From Bacteroidota bacterium (GTDB lineage Bacteria; Bacteroidota; Bacteroidia; Bacteroidales; Porphyromonadaceae), in NCBI GenBank assembly GCA_023396255.1, contig JAEWWU010000006.1, positions 62,001 to 126,000 on the forward strand: a stretch of 64,000 nucleotides of DNA, in the 5' to 3' direction. Positions 7,669 through 16,982 of this stretch are shown here, one piece after another (positions within the stretch are counted from its first letter, which is position 1; the number at the start of each line of letters is the position of its first letter). The notes below the pieces were generated by a model, which was not told where the DNA came from, did no database searches, and saw only the letters and a program-made list of their open reading frames with translations. The position numbers and the translations under genes were made by a program.

Positions 7669-8986
7669 CAAGAAGCCAAAGAATCAATTATGAGACAATT
7701 ATATAACTATAAGGATATAACAAAGATTTAGAGTAGTAGTAAAAAGAAAGGGTCTCAGCGCTGCTACCCTGGTGTTCTGTTTTTAGGGATTCTATTAAGA
7801 TTTTGCAACGAACGAAAGGCGTATTTCATCCTTTCATCAACAAAGTAGCAACGCTTGCTTGCCAGTGAGATTCCGAAAATAAAAAGAAGACAAGCCCTTT
7901 CTTGTAAGTCGTTAGGTAAACAAAAGCCCTCTTGGCTCCGCCTAAGAAAGCAGCACCTCAGCCACAGCCAAAATGCCCCCTCCACGTTTGTTTATTTTAT
8001 GCAAGTGAGGAAACCTGCTTAACTGACAGACCTTTCCTCATTTGTAATTGTTCGCGCAAAGATCCTCCCCCACATCTCTCTTGCGAGTATAGAGAATCTC
8101 ATAGAAGATCTCCTCGAAAGGAGAAAACTCCCCTTTCACTTCCAAACGGAAACCTTGTCGCTTCTCGTAATAAGTTGTTTCTTACTCCTGTGGTTAAAGA
8201 GAAAACTTTTCATAAGAAGCTTTCTCCTTTCTTGTGGGCAAAGTAATAATAAAAGGATCCTTAAAGAGTAGGATTTTTTGTGCGACATAGTAGGACAAAG
8301 CGCGCATCAAAGACAAAATTCAGACACAACAAATTCATAATCAAATAAATACAAAACACTCGCACTTTTCTATTATACCTCTTGGGACATTGTCCAAACA
8401 CTCATTGTGAGTGTTAGAAATATCCTTTTGGAGGATTTTTCCTCTAATTCTCAACTGCACTTTCCTTTCAAAAACAAAAAAAATAGGAGTCGGAAGATGG
8501 TTAGACTTAGGAGTGTTTCTCTCTTTTTTTCGGCAAATAATTAGGTCTCTGGAATTATCTCCATCAAAAGATTTATTTCGTTGGACAGAATAAAAATTGG
8601 TAGGGAATTATCAGAAATTAATTCCCTCAAAATCACCCAAAAGCAGGGAACTAATTGCTCTCTTTGAGGGAACTATTTAGAGAAGACATCAAACCCGAGA
8701 AGTTTGCGAGATCACCCCCAACCTTTAGCGATTCAAAAGAGAAATAGCTTTTCCATTCCGAGTATAGCAACAAAATCGGTCAATTCGTTGTGCTTGGAGA
8801 GAAAAAAAAACCAACATCTTACACCTTATTATATATAGGGGCCTTAGGCTTTACCTTTTCAAGGAAGAAGACATTTCACTGCCAGATTGGGGCCATCCTT
8901 CTGTATTTACCTCACTATCAGATCATATCAAGTAGCCCCATCACAATTTATTAGGTTATGACAATTCTCGCTTTGAATAGTAAAGA
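7669..8986. other. Long intergenic region without a convincing gene
   Basis: More than 1.3 kb separates two divergent promoters. Open frames here (for example 7932-8246 on the plus strand and 7764-7985 on the minus strand) have no signal peptide, domain or upstream promoter and give low-complexity basic or Cys-rich translations, so they are not called. The only structure I can support is a copy of the dispersed palindromic repeat at 8575-8657. The length is unusual for this otherwise compact region and would fit decayed genes. Confidence 0.5.
8575..8657 (-). repeat. Dispersed palindromic repeat, copy 1
   Basis: On the minus strand this reads ATTAGTTCCCT, a short spacer, AGGGAATTA...TAATTCCCT and then CAATTTTTATTCTGTCCAA. 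It closely matches the copies at 43951-44075 and 54738-54891 over about 75 bp. The centre is an inverted repeat (AGGGAATTA facing TAATTCCCT). Confidence 0.75.
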
Positions 8987-9018
8987 TTTGTATATCACAA
9001 TAATATTACTACATTTGC
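8987..9018 (+). promoter_or_regulatory. Promoter of the barrel gene at 9114
   Basis: TTTG (8987-8990), 20 bases, TACATTTG (9011-9018): full Bacteroidetes consensus. The predicted transcript has a leader of about 90 nt before the ATG at 9114. Confidence 0.8.
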
Positions 9019-9113
9019 GCCAGGATATTGTACAAACAAGGGAATGGAATCGCAACGAAGTTCCCGAATATGTATAACGAGCCGGAAAAGGCTCACAATT
9101 AAATTAGAAAGAA

Positions 9114-9776
9114 ATGAAAAAATTTATCGTAGCAGCCGTAACGCTGTTTGCTACCGTAGCGGTAGCTTCCGCTCAAATGCGTCCAACAATCAAAGTTGAG
9201 GCAGCCGCAAACTTTTCGAATGCGACAACCAAAGTAGGTGATACCTCTAAGACAGGTAAGGCAGTTGTTGGTTATCGCGTAGGTGTGGGTGCCGAATTTA
9301 ATTTGGGCAATGATGGTTTTTATGCCAACCCCGGATTGTTCTTCCTCAGCCGTGGTTCTAAGGCCGAAACAATCATTGGAGAGGGAACGCTCTCTGCCGG
9401 TGCAAGTTCTACAACGATGTTGCACGCCGTAGAAATCCCCGTTTACTTCGGTTATCGTGCTGCTTTCGCTCCCAACTTGGCAGTTTCTGTTCAAGCCGGT
9501 CCTTACTTCGCTTATGGTTTTTCCGGCAAAACGAAATCAAAAGTTATGGCCGCAGGCAAGTGGAGTTCAGAAATTGAGGCTGACCCATACAAAAAAGTAA
9601 ACGATAAGTCTGCCCTCAAGCCTTTTGACTTCGGTTTGGGTGGTCAAGTGGCTCTTGAATACAGCCGCTACTACTTTGCCGTTGGTACGGAATATGGTCT
9701 TCTCAACACATCTGGCGTAGACAAAACTTCTGTAAACAACATCAACTTCTACACTGGAATCGGAGTTAGATTCTAA
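9114..9776 (+). CDS. Small outer-membrane beta-barrel protein
   Basis: This exported protein of 220 residues has a clear signal peptide (residues 1-20, ending ASAQ). The rest is a run of alternating beta strands ending in GIGVRF, like PorT/OmpW-type eight-stranded barrels common in Bacteroidales (outer-membrane beta-barrel family PF13568 by pattern). It is a single-gene unit with a full-consensus promoter and a strong terminator, so it is likely abundant. No catalytic residues are visible and its function is unknown. Confidence 0.8.
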   Translation: MKKFIVAAVTLFATVAVASAQMRPTIKVEAAANFSNATTKVGDTSKTGKAVVGYRVGVGAEFNLGNDGFYANPGLFFLSRGSKAETIIGEGTLSAGASSTTMLHAVEIPVYFGYRAAFAPNLAVSVQAGPYFAYGFSGKTKSKVMAAGKWSSEIEADPYKKVNDKSALKPFDFGLGGQVALEYSRYYFAVGTEYGLLNTSGVDKTSVNNINFYTGIGVRF

Positions 9777-9802
9777 TTTATAGGAAGATAAACAGAACTT
9801 TG

Positions 9803-9837
9803 AACCTACCTCGCATTCTCTGTGAGGTAGGTTTTTT
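9803..9837 (+). terminator. Terminator after the barrel gene
   Basis: AACCTACCTC (9803-9812) pairs perfectly with GAGGTAGGTT (9824-9833), followed by a T-tract to 9837. Confidence 0.9.
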
Positions 9838-9922
9838 ATTTTGCCACAAAATATTGACTTAAGTATCTGTATTAACAAGAATCAAAAAGAGAACAATATA
9901 AATTTATTAAAGTCTTATTTTG

Positions 9923-9930
9923 TACCTTTG
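9923..9930 (+). promoter_or_regulatory. Probable -7 element before the TM2 gene
   Basis: TACCTTTG matches TAnnTTTG and lies 37 bp upstream of the ATG at 9968. No clear -33 element is present at the usual distance. Confidence 0.5.
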
Positions 9931-9967
9931 GCGCATAGTATATACCTATTAAATAAACTATCTCTAT

Positions 9968-10306
9968 ATGGATTCTCAAAAAGTAGATCTTTTTCTCTCA
10001 ACCAACGGCAAGTATTTCGATCCCCAATATTTGATGGAGATCAGAAATCAACTTCTTCAATTGAGCGATGATAAGTGGATATTGCTCCAAGCTCTTCCAT
10101 TCAAAGATCCGACAACCGTACTTATTATTTCCCTCTTCGGAGGAGGGCTTGGAATAGACCGTCTCTTTATCGGAGACACGGGAGCGGGAATAGCAAAGCT
10201 GCTCACCGGAGGTGGTTGTGGCATCTGGGCTATCATAGACCTCTTTCTGATTATGGGAGTAACCAGAGACAAAAACCTCGAAATGCTAAGAAACATCCTT
10301 ATCTGA
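9968..10306 (+). CDS. TM2-domain membrane protein
   Basis: This small protein of 112 residues has a hydrophilic N-terminal half followed by a TM2 domain: a glycine-rich first membrane segment with GGGLGIDRLFIGDTGAGIAKL (about 58-79), then a second segment (GCGIWAIIDLFLIMGV). The D-R-F-G-x-x-G pattern is diagnostic of the TM2 family, whose function is not settled. The stop codon is followed after one base by the start of the DUF2752 gene, so the two form an operon. Confidence 0.88.
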   Translation: MDSQKVDLFLSTNGKYFDPQYLMEIRNQLLQLSDDKWILLQALPFKDPTTVLIISLFGGGLGIDRLFIGDTGAGIAKLLTGGGCGIWAIIDLFLIMGVTRDKNLEMLRNILI

Positions 10307-10307
10307 T

Positions 10308-10757
10308 TTGATTGGAGAAGAACAGCGTCTTTACCCACTCGTGAAGTACAAACATCCCTATCCCACTTTATCCGCTTTGTGCCTTTTAGGAGGTTTGTGG
10401 ATTATTGGAGCCGCAGCACGAAACAACCTCGGAGAATTTTCTTTCTCTGGGGTTTGCTTTTTCAAATCGGTGACCGGCTACCCGTGCCCGGCTTGCGGAA
10501 CTACTCGCTCTGTAATCGCCTTGACACAAGGTCATTGGGTTGACGCCTTGTGGCTCAATCCATTGGGATTCATTGTCTTGCCTACTCTTTTGGGGTTGTC
10601 GGTCTGGTTGCTGTTCGATTTTCTCTCTCACCGACAAACTTTGGGCGAATGTTACAAACGAATAGATAGGCTACTACGGCGATGGTATATTTGGCTCCCG
10701 TTGGTTTTGCTCACCCTAATCAATTGGGGATGGAATTTGTACAAGATGTCGGTCTAA
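10308..10757 (+). CDS. DUF2752 membrane protein
   Basis: This protein of 149 residues carries the family motif YPCPACGTTR (58-67, Cys60 and Cys63) between membrane segments, which defines DUF2752 proteins of unknown function. There is no ATG at the 5' end. The TTG at 10308-10310, one base after the TM2 stop codon, gives the full domain; a GTG at 10341 is the alternative and would lose 11 residues. TM2 and DUF2752 proteins are frequent neighbours in Bacteroidetes, which supports joint function. The last segment (WLPLVLLTLINWGWNLY) is a typical C-terminal membrane helix of the family. Confidence 0.85.
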   Translation: MIGEEQRLYPLVKYKHPYPTLSALCLLGGLWIIGAAARNNLGEFSFSGVCFFKSVTGYPCPACGTTRSVIALTQGHWVDALWLNPLGFIVLPTLLGLSVWLLFDFLSHRQTLGECYKRIDRLLRRWYIWLPLVLLTLINWGWNLYKMSV

Positions 10758-10786
10758 AAATCTCACCAATCCCGTCTGGAGCAGCC

Positions 10787-10816
10787 TTGCTTTATACGGC
10801 TAAAATTGTACCTTTG
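10787..10816 (+). promoter_or_regulatory. Promoter of lptD
   Basis: TTG (10787-10789), 19 bases, TACCTTTG (10809-10816). The predicted transcription start is about 25-30 bp before the GTG start at 10849, which supports that unusual start codon. Confidence 0.72.
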
Positions 10817-10848
10817 TCTCTTGTAGCCTATTAGTTTTCAGAGAGTGT

Positions 10849-13833
10849 GTGAAGGTGAAAAGAGAGCGTAGATTTTGGAATGTTGCAAAAGCCGTTGCTG
10901 CCGTTTTTCTTGCAACGGTGTCGGCTTGTGGCACAAGAACTGTGGTTCCTTTCATCGAAGATTTGGAACCAAAAGCATCAGCTCCACTAAAACTGGATTT
11001 GGAAGAAGAGAGAAGAGACTCCCTCCCCCCTTTCAATGAAAAATCTATCAACCTATCCCAGTCCCTCCCCGACTCATTATCATCCCCTTCCGTAGATACA
11101 ATTTTGCAATCTGCAAGAGATTCGTTGCTCTCTATCAATCCGTCGGTCAAGGAAAAATCGGATAGTACTTCAACTCCACAAAAAGAAGAGGTAGAGCCTT
11201 TTGTGCTACCCGCCCCGGTTGCTTTTTCTGCTCAAGATTCTATGGTAATGGTCGGTTCCAAACTAATGTACCTGTTTGGCCCCGGCAACATCGAGTACGA
11301 AAAGCTAAAATTAGAGGCAAGTTTTATGCGCTTTGACGTAGATAGTTCACAAGTGTACGCCCAATACATATTGGACAGCGTAGGCTATGCCAAAGACCTC
11401 CCTCGGTTCAGTGATGGAGACCAGACCTTTGAGAGCAAAACGATGAAGTACAACTTCCGAACCGAACAAGGATTCATCACAGGGGTTACTACCAAACAGG
11501 GAGAGGCCTTCTTGACATCGGACAATGCCAAGAGACTCAAAGACAACACGATGTACCTTCAGGATGGTCGGTTCACCACCTGTGACAACCACAACCATCC
11601 CCACTTCTACATAAATTTGACCAAAGCCAAGGTTAAGCCCAATGACAAACTCGTCACCGGACCTGTCTATTTGGTTCTAGCAGATGTTCCTATCTACCTC
11701 TTTGGACTTCCTTTTGGTTTTTTCCCTTTCAACGAAAAGCGAACTTCCGGCATTGTGCCTCCTCAATATGGGATGGATCAGAACAAAGGATTGTACCTGC
11801 GCAATGGAGGAATGTACCTAAACTTCAACGACTACTTCGACGTGGCACTGCGAGGAGAGATCTACACCGATGGATCTTGGGGCGTAAGTGCCAATTCAAA
11901 CTATCAAAAACGTTACAAATACAACGGTTCTCTCTCTGTGGGTTTTCTTTCTACGGCTTCGGGAGACAAGGCTATTCCCGGCTCTTATAGTCGAAGCAGG
12001 GACTTTTCCATTGCTTGGTCACATCGGCAAGATGCCAAAGCCGATCCTCTGCGCACATTCTCGGCTCAAGTTAATTTTGCTACCAGCAGCTACAACCACA
12101 ACTCAACGGAGGCACTTTACAATACAGCGGTCAGAGCGCACAATAATAAGGGTTCCAGTATAAGTTACACGCGACGATTTGTGGGAATCCCTCTTTCGCT
12201 ATCCGGATCTTTTAGCATAGATCAACGCTCCAGAGACTCCACCCTATCGGTTACATTGCCCAATTTGAGCATATCTCTAAGTTCTGTATACCCTTTTAAG
12301 AGAAAAGCTCGTGCCGGTCAAGAACGTTGGTACGAAAAAATAACTCTGAGCTATTCGGGGTCACTGCGTAATTCCATAACCACCAAAGAACACCTTCTCT
12401 TCAAGAGCCAGTCGCTCAAGGAGTGGAAAACAGGGATGCAACACAACGTTCCCATTTCGGCTTCGTTCGACCTATTCAACTATATCAAGGTGTCTCCGTC
12501 AATCAATTACTCGGCTCGGTGGTATACCAACAAAACCTACCAAAGATTCGACCCAGAGACACAGCAAATTGTTCAGGGAGACACGGTATACGGTTTTTAT
12601 CATTTGAACGACTTCTCAGCTTCCTTGAATTTATCGACCACATTGTACGGATTTTTTAAGCCGTGGAAAATCTTTGGCGACTATATTCAAATGATTCGGC
12701 ATCGCATAAGCCCATCCATTTCTCTAAGCTATGCACCTGACTTCGGCACTCCTTTTTGGGGATATTACGAAACCCTGCACTATCAAGACAACAACGGACT
12801 TCCACACGAGCATACTTATTCTCCGTTCGAGCGCAACCTTTTTGGAGTGCCAGGACGAGGACGCAGCGGAGCAATCCTTTTTTCCGTAGACAACAACATA
12901 GAGATGAAGGTTCGCAATAAGATCGACTCGGTAGCTAATGGAGATAGTTCCCCTGCCAATAAAAAACCTTTTCGGAAGATCAGCCTTATTGACCAGCTCA
13001 GTGCCAATATCAGTTACAATATGGCCGCCGATTCGTTTAAGTGGAGCAACTTATCTTCTAATATTGCTCTTAGACTGTCCAAGACTTTTGTGCTTAGACT
13101 GAGCGGATCTTTTGACACCTATCTATACGATTACTACTTACGAGAAGACGGTACTCCGGTGCCTTATAGAGTTGATAAACTTCGTATTCTCAATGGAAAA
13201 GGACTCGGACGATTGATTGGTACGGGAACCAGCTTTAGTTATACATTCAATAACAACACAATCAACCAACTGGGGAAATGGTTTAGCAATCTCTTTGGTC
13301 AATCCTCGAAAACGCAATCAGATTCACCGACCGCAACCAAACAGGAGGAAGAAAATGCTTCGATGTCTCCTCCCCCACAAACTCTTCCTCAAAATGTCTC
13401 CGACTATCGCTCTTCCTCTGGTTCTAACTCTCTTGAGTACGACCGTTACGGGTACCTCTCGCACTCCTATCCGTGGACGTTTTCGTTCAACTATAGCTTG
13501 AATATGGGCTACAATCGACAGAAATTTGACATTAAGACCAAAGAGTACCCTTATATGTTTACTCAAAACCTTTCTTTTAACGGAAGCATACAGCCGACTG
13601 CCAATTGGTATTTCTCATTCGATGCCAACTATAACTTCGATCTGAAAAAGATAACCAATATGACCATCAACATAACCAGAGATATGCACTGTTGGCAATT
13701 AACCGGGAGTGTTATTCCCTTTGGTCCCTACAAGTCGTTCAACGTAACAATTTCGGTAAAATCACAAATGCTGCAAGGGCTCAAGTGGAACAAGGCATCG
13801 CTTCCCGGGGGAGAAGCCGGGGCTTGGTATTGA
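10849..13833 (+). CDS. lptD: LPS-assembly outer-membrane protein LptD
   Basis: LptD (994 residues) forms, with LptE, the outer-membrane translocon that inserts lipopolysaccharide. Start is GTG (10849-10851); no ATG occurs until residue 131, and the GTG gives a hydrophobic signal segment ending VSACGT. A Ser/Pro-rich linker (about 40-120) is followed by an OstA/LptA-like periplasmic domain (about 125-300: LYLFGPGNIEYEKLKLEA... FTTCDNHNHPHFYI) and then by a very long barrel (about 300-994) starting at LFGLPFGFFPFNEKRTSGIVPP, the characteristic LptD lead-in. Length and architecture fit Bacteroidetes LptD. The rhomboid gene follows after 80 bp. Confidence 0.92.
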   Translation: MKVKRERRFWNVAKAVAAVFLATVSACGTRTVVPFIEDLEPKASAPLKLDLEEERRDSLPPFNEKSINLSQSLPDSLSSPSVDTILQSARDSLLSINPSVKEKSDSTSTPQKEEVEPFVLPAPVAFSAQDSMVMVGSKLMYLFGPGNIEYEKLKLEASFMRFDVDSSQVYAQYILDSVGYAKDLPRFSDGDQTFESKTMKYNFRTEQGFITGVTTKQGEAFLTSDNAKRLKDNTMYLQDGRFTTCDNHNHPHFYINLTKAKVKPNDKLVTGPVYLVLADVPIYLFGLPFGFFPFNEKRTSGIVPPQYGMDQNKGLYLRNGGMYLNFNDYFDVALRGEIYTDGSWGVSANSNYQKRYKYNGSLSVGFLSTASGDKAIPGSYSRSRDFSIAWSHRQDAKADPLRTFSAQVNFATSSYNHNSTEALYNTAVRAHNNKGSSISYTRRFVGIPLSLSGSFSIDQRSRDSTLSVTLPNLSISLSSVYPFKRKARAGQERWYEKITLSYSGSLRNSITTKEHLLFKSQSLKEWKTGMQHNVPISASFDLFNYIKVSPSINYSARWYTNKTYQRFDPETQQIVQGDTVYGFYHLNDFSASLNLSTTLYGFFKPWKIFGDYIQMIRHRISPSISLSYAPDFGTPFWGYYETLHYQDNNGLPHEHTYSPFERNLFGVPGRGRSGAILFSVDNNIEMKVRNKIDSVANGDSSPANKKPFRKISLIDQLSANISYNMAADSFKWSNLSSNIALRLSKTFVLRLSGSFDTYLYDYYLREDGTPVPYRVDKLRILNGKGLGRLIGTGTSFSYTFNNNTINQLGKWFSNLFGQSSKTQSDSPTATKQEEENASMSPPPQTLPQNVSDYRSSSGSNSLEYDRYGYLSHSYPWTFSFNYSLNMGYNRQKFDIKTKEYPYMFTQNLSFNGSIQPTANWYFSFDANYNFDLKKITNMTINITRDMHCWQLTGSVIPFGPYKSFNVTISVKSQMLQGLKWNKASLPGGEAGAWY

Positions 13834-13913
13834 TGTTCTCTTTCCTATCTTTGAGAAAGCGCCCTCCACTAACAATAACATTGACCTACAAGAAAATATA
13901 ACCACATCGATAT

Positions 13914-14621
13914 ATGAACAATTTCCTCGAACGAATCAAAAACACAGTTCCTCCCGTAACTCTCAACCTAATCATTATTACTCTTATTTTTTGGTTAGCT
14001 CAAAAAACGTTTCCCTATACACTAAGGTTTGACCTAACCGATGCCTTGGGTTTGCACTATATAGGTTCGAGTGCCTTTCGCATTTGGCAACCTATTACCT
14101 ATATGTTTCTGCACGCGACCAACACCCTCACGCACTTTCTCTTCAATATGTTTTCTTTGTTTATGTTCGGGATACACATCGAACAGATTTGGGGAGGGAA
14201 ACGCTTCCTGCTTTTTTATATTGTTTGTGGTCTCTCGGCTGCTGCCATACAACAATTAGTGTGGTTATTTGAACTGGCTCCCATCGTAGCCAACTATACA
14301 CAAGTAAATGTGGACGGGCTTTTGCTCTCCGTGCCTGAGTATGCCTCTCTTCTGACGACCATTGGCGCCTCGGGAGCTATCTATGGAATTCTTTTGGCTT
14401 TCGGGATGCTATTTCCCAATGCTGCAATTTTTATATTTTTTGTTCCTATCCCTATCAGAGCCAAGTACGCCGTAATTATATTCGGACTTATAGAGTTGGT
14501 TCTTGGTTTTTCCGGACGGGGAAATGTTGCACACTTTGCACACTTGGGGGGAATGCTGGGAGCTTTAATTCTAATTCTCATTTGGCGGAAGAAACACCGC
14601 ATTGACGGTCCATTCAACTAA
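13914..14621 (+). CDS. Rhomboid intramembrane serine protease (first of two)
   Basis: This protein of 235 residues has six or more membrane helices and complete rhomboid catalytic features: HFLFN (74-78) in the L2/TM2 region, nucleophile Ser153 in GASGAIYG (151-158), and general base His210 in HFAHLGG (207-213). Rhomboids cleave membrane helices inside the bilayer. The loop between TM2 and the Ser helix is longer than in the second copy. The neighbouring gene encodes a distinct rhomboid, so the two probably arose by old duplication and have different substrates. Confidence 0.93.
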   Translation: MNNFLERIKNTVPPVTLNLIIITLIFWLAQKTFPYTLRFDLTDALGLHYIGSSAFRIWQPITYMFLHATNTLTHFLFNMFSLFMFGIHIEQIWGGKRFLLFYIVCGLSAAAIQQLVWLFELAPIVANYTQVNVDGLLLSVPEYASLLTTIGASGAIYGILLAFGMLFPNAAIFIFFVPIPIRAKYAVIIFGLIELVLGFSGRGNVAHFAHLGGMLGALILILIWRKKHRIDGPFN

Positions 14622-14647
14622 CCTCCAACCATTATTGAATTGAGCCA

Positions 14648-15460
14648 ATGCCCTGTTCTTTGAAAAATATATACCGCTCTCTGCAAACGCATCCCATTAT
14701 TTGGTTGTGCAGGATACTCTTTTCCTTGATGCTCGGGATATATTTCTTGAGGTTTTTCGTCCCTGAAGCCGCTCAAGAGGTAGAGACAGCCCTCTGCTTG
14801 GGTGGCTTTGGTTACTCTCTTTTGCATCGTCCTTGGAGTTTGCTGACCTATTTCTGGTTGCACAACAATATGTGGCACCTAAATCTAAACCTTTTGCTAC
14901 TGATTTTTTACGGAAGAGTCTATCTCTCTCACGAGTCTACCTCCCGCTTCTTTGCACTTTTCTTAGGGGGAGGCATCTTCGGAGGCTTGGGCTACATCGC
15001 CGGAGCTTGGTTTTTGACCTCTTTGGGAGTCAATGTGCTGCGAATGCCTCTTTCCGGGGCATCCGGGTCGGTTGTTGCCCTAATGGTTGCCACCCTTTTG
15101 CTCTATCCTCGCCAACGTTTTCGAGTGAAGCGTTGTTCTTTTCCTTTGTACCTCCTTTCCATTCTATTTTTTATTCTGATTGCTTTGATTTCAGGACAAA
15201 ACAACATTGGAGGGCATTTGGCTCACTTGGGAGGAGTCGTTTGTGGAGTTCTTTTTTTTCTTTGGCATCTGATGGAGCAAAAGGAAAAAGAACAAAAGGA
15301 ATTGCTTCCCAGCCCCAACTCTCAAGAAGTATCAGCTCAAAAGGCTTTGCACAAGGCCACTTTTTCGGGCTATAAAAGTCTTTCGTCTCAAGAGAAACGG
15401 CTTCTTTACCCTCATTCCGCTCATTCTTCTACCCAAGACAAAGACACAGCCGAGCTATGA
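14648..15460 (+). CDS. Rhomboid intramembrane serine protease with cytosolic tail (second of two)
   Basis: This rhomboid protein of 270 residues has HLNLN (77-81), Ser139 in GASGSV (137-142) and His193 in HLAHLGG (190-196). The membrane domain ends near residue 207 and is followed by a charged tail of about 60 residues with a KATFSGYKSLSSQEK motif that the first rhomboid lacks. The gene starts 26 bp after the first rhomboid and overlaps the next gene by 4 bp (ATGA), so all three are translationally linked. Substrates are unknown. Confidence 0.92.
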   Translation: MPCSLKNIYRSLQTHPIIWLCRILFSLMLGIYFLRFFVPEAAQEVETALCLGGFGYSLLHRPWSLLTYFWLHNNMWHLNLNLLLLIFYGRVYLSHESTSRFFALFLGGGIFGGLGYIAGAWFLTSLGVNVLRMPLSGASGSVVALMVATLLLYPRQRFRVKRCSFPLYLLSILFFILIALISGQNNIGGHLAHLGGVVCGVLFFLWHLMEQKEKEQKELLPSPNSQEVSAQKALHKATFSGYKSLSSQEKRLLYPHSAHSSTQDKDTAEL

Positions 15461-16611
15461 ATAATTCATCAAGCAAAAACAACGGGCATCCCAATCAATT
15501 GCCTTTACAGGGAACACATTCCTCCAAGGGTAAGAAAACATTCTTCTCTCGGTTGCGGTCTGTACTCCACCTGTTTTTTGCCGTTTTGCTCCTGTTAGCC
15601 CTATTGGGGCAATACCTTCCTCCGGACTATTCTCTCTTGCCGGCTTATTTGGGAATGGCTTTTCCCGCGCTATTCTTATTGCATCTGATGAGCACCTTTT
15701 CGTCTCTTATAGGAGGGCGATGGCGTTCTCTTTTAGTCAAACTCTTTGTCGTTTTTATGGCAGCCCCGGCCCTTGTAACCTATATGCCTCTACAATTAAG
15801 TCAGAAGCAAGGGTCCGAATTGGATACAGATACCCTAAAAGTACTCTCTCTCAATGCCCAAGCCTTTGATTTTAAGGTCATCAAAAGAGAGGAGAAGCAT
15901 CCGACTTTGGAATACATCAACAACAGCAATGCCGACATTGTCTGTTTGCAGGAGGCTTTTTTGGGTCCCAGTGCTAATCGCCGAGTGACGGAAAGAAATA
16001 TTCAAAGTCTTTGCCCGGAATACCGCTATTTTTCCCACATCAAAGCACAAAGTAATGATGGTTCCCGGCTTGCCATCTTATCCAAATATCCTATCAAGAA
16101 TACACGTCGTCTACCGATGGAATCTCTATTTAATGGGGGAGCTGTCTTTGACATAGAATTGCCTAATGGCAAGCAGTTGGTTTTATACAACCTGCACCTC
16201 GAATCGTTTAATATCTCATCGATCAATCTGAGTAAGTTGAAAGAAAATCTGTCCGAGACGGGAGAAGTAGTGACAGAAAAACTTTCGCCCTCTTTTTGTC
16301 GCAGAGCTCGTCAAGTGGAAGCGGTGGTACAAGACGTAAAGGAGCAAGAGACCGACTACCTATTGGTTTGTGGAGATCTCAACGACACCCCCATCTCTTA
16401 TGTACACAAAGCCATAGAGCGTATCCCTCTGACCGATTGCTTTGCAGCTGCCGGAAAAGGATTCGGCTTCAGTTACGACCTCCCGTTTACTTCGTTCCGC
16501 ATCGACCATATTTTTTGCTCCAATACTTTAATCCCCATCTCTGCTTTGGTAGACCGCAAAGCACACATATCCGACCACAAACCTTTGGCGGTAACACTGG
16601 TTTATCATTGA
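15457..16611 (+). CDS. Membrane-anchored endonuclease/exonuclease/phosphatase-family hydrolase
   Basis: This protein of 384 residues has three hydrophobic segments at the N-terminus (about 25-115) followed by an EEP (DNase I/sphingomyelinase-like) catalytic domain. Visible motifs are CLQEAF (metal-binding Glu), LHLES, CGDLNDTP (catalytic Asp/Asn) and ISDHKPL (terminal Asp-His pair). EEP proteins of this layout act as membrane-bound phosphodiesterases on lipids or nucleic acids; the substrate cannot be read from the sequence. The start codon overlaps the second rhomboid stop, so expression is coupled. Confidence 0.88.
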   Translation: MNNSSSKNNGHPNQLPLQGTHSSKGKKTFFSRLRSVLHLFFAVLLLLALLGQYLPPDYSLLPAYLGMAFPALFLLHLMSTFSSLIGGRWRSLLVKLFVVFMAAPALVTYMPLQLSQKQGSELDTDTLKVLSLNAQAFDFKVIKREEKHPTLEYINNSNADIVCLQEAFLGPSANRRVTERNIQSLCPEYRYFSHIKAQSNDGSRLAILSKYPIKNTRRLPMESLFNGGAVFDIELPNGKQLVLYNLHLESFNISSINLSKLKENLSETGEVVTEKLSPSFCRRARQVEAVVQDVKEQETDYLLVCGDLNDTPISYVHKAIERIPLTDCFAAAGKGFGFSYDLPFTSFRIDHIFCSNTLIPISALVDRKAHISDHKPLAVTLVYH

Positions 16612-16764
16612 TTTGGGAGCAATTCCTCCACCGACCTTTTTTCTATCGAAAACTATTCGGAGGCGAGCCAATTGCCGCTACCCTCTCCCCTTTTTTAGCC
16701 CTAAAGAAGAAAACAAAATGGGATACTTGCAAAGGGCCCCCACCACCCCTCCCATCCGAAATAA

Positions 16765-16857
16765 AATTAGTTCCCTGCCAAGAAATATTTTCTTGGACAA
16801 AACAAAAATTAGTAGGGAATTATCAGAATTTAATTCCCTGCTAATTGGGGAATTATA
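16765..16857 (-). repeat. Dispersed palindromic repeat, copy 2
   Basis: The minus strand reads AGGGAATTA...TAATTCCCT, then CTAATTTTTGTTTTGTCCAAG, then a small hairpin (CCAAGAAA facing TTTCTTGG) and GGCAGGGAACTAAT. It has the same core and tail as the other copies and lies between convergent gene ends. Confidence 0.7.
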
Positions 16858-16910
16858 AAAAGCTATATATCAATAATTTACACTCAATATCTATTCCTCT
16901 TCCAAAGAAA

Positions 16911-16947
16911 GAGGTTGTGTAAGGAAATTACATCCAAACACAACCTC
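16911..16947 (-). terminator. Terminator after the second Omp28-like gene
   Basis: GAGGTTGTGT (16911-16920) pairs perfectly with ACACAACCTC (16938-16947); on the minus strand it is followed by TTTCTTT. It can also serve the convergent plus-strand transcript. Confidence 0.75.
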
Positions 16948-16982
16948 CAATAGAGATTTTAATCAAGTGGGAGGTTTCCCCT

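Noticed and set aside
7932..8246. 104-codon open frame on the plus strand in the long intergenic region
   Set aside because: Low-complexity Pro/Lys/Cys content, no start context, no promoter and no family resemblance.
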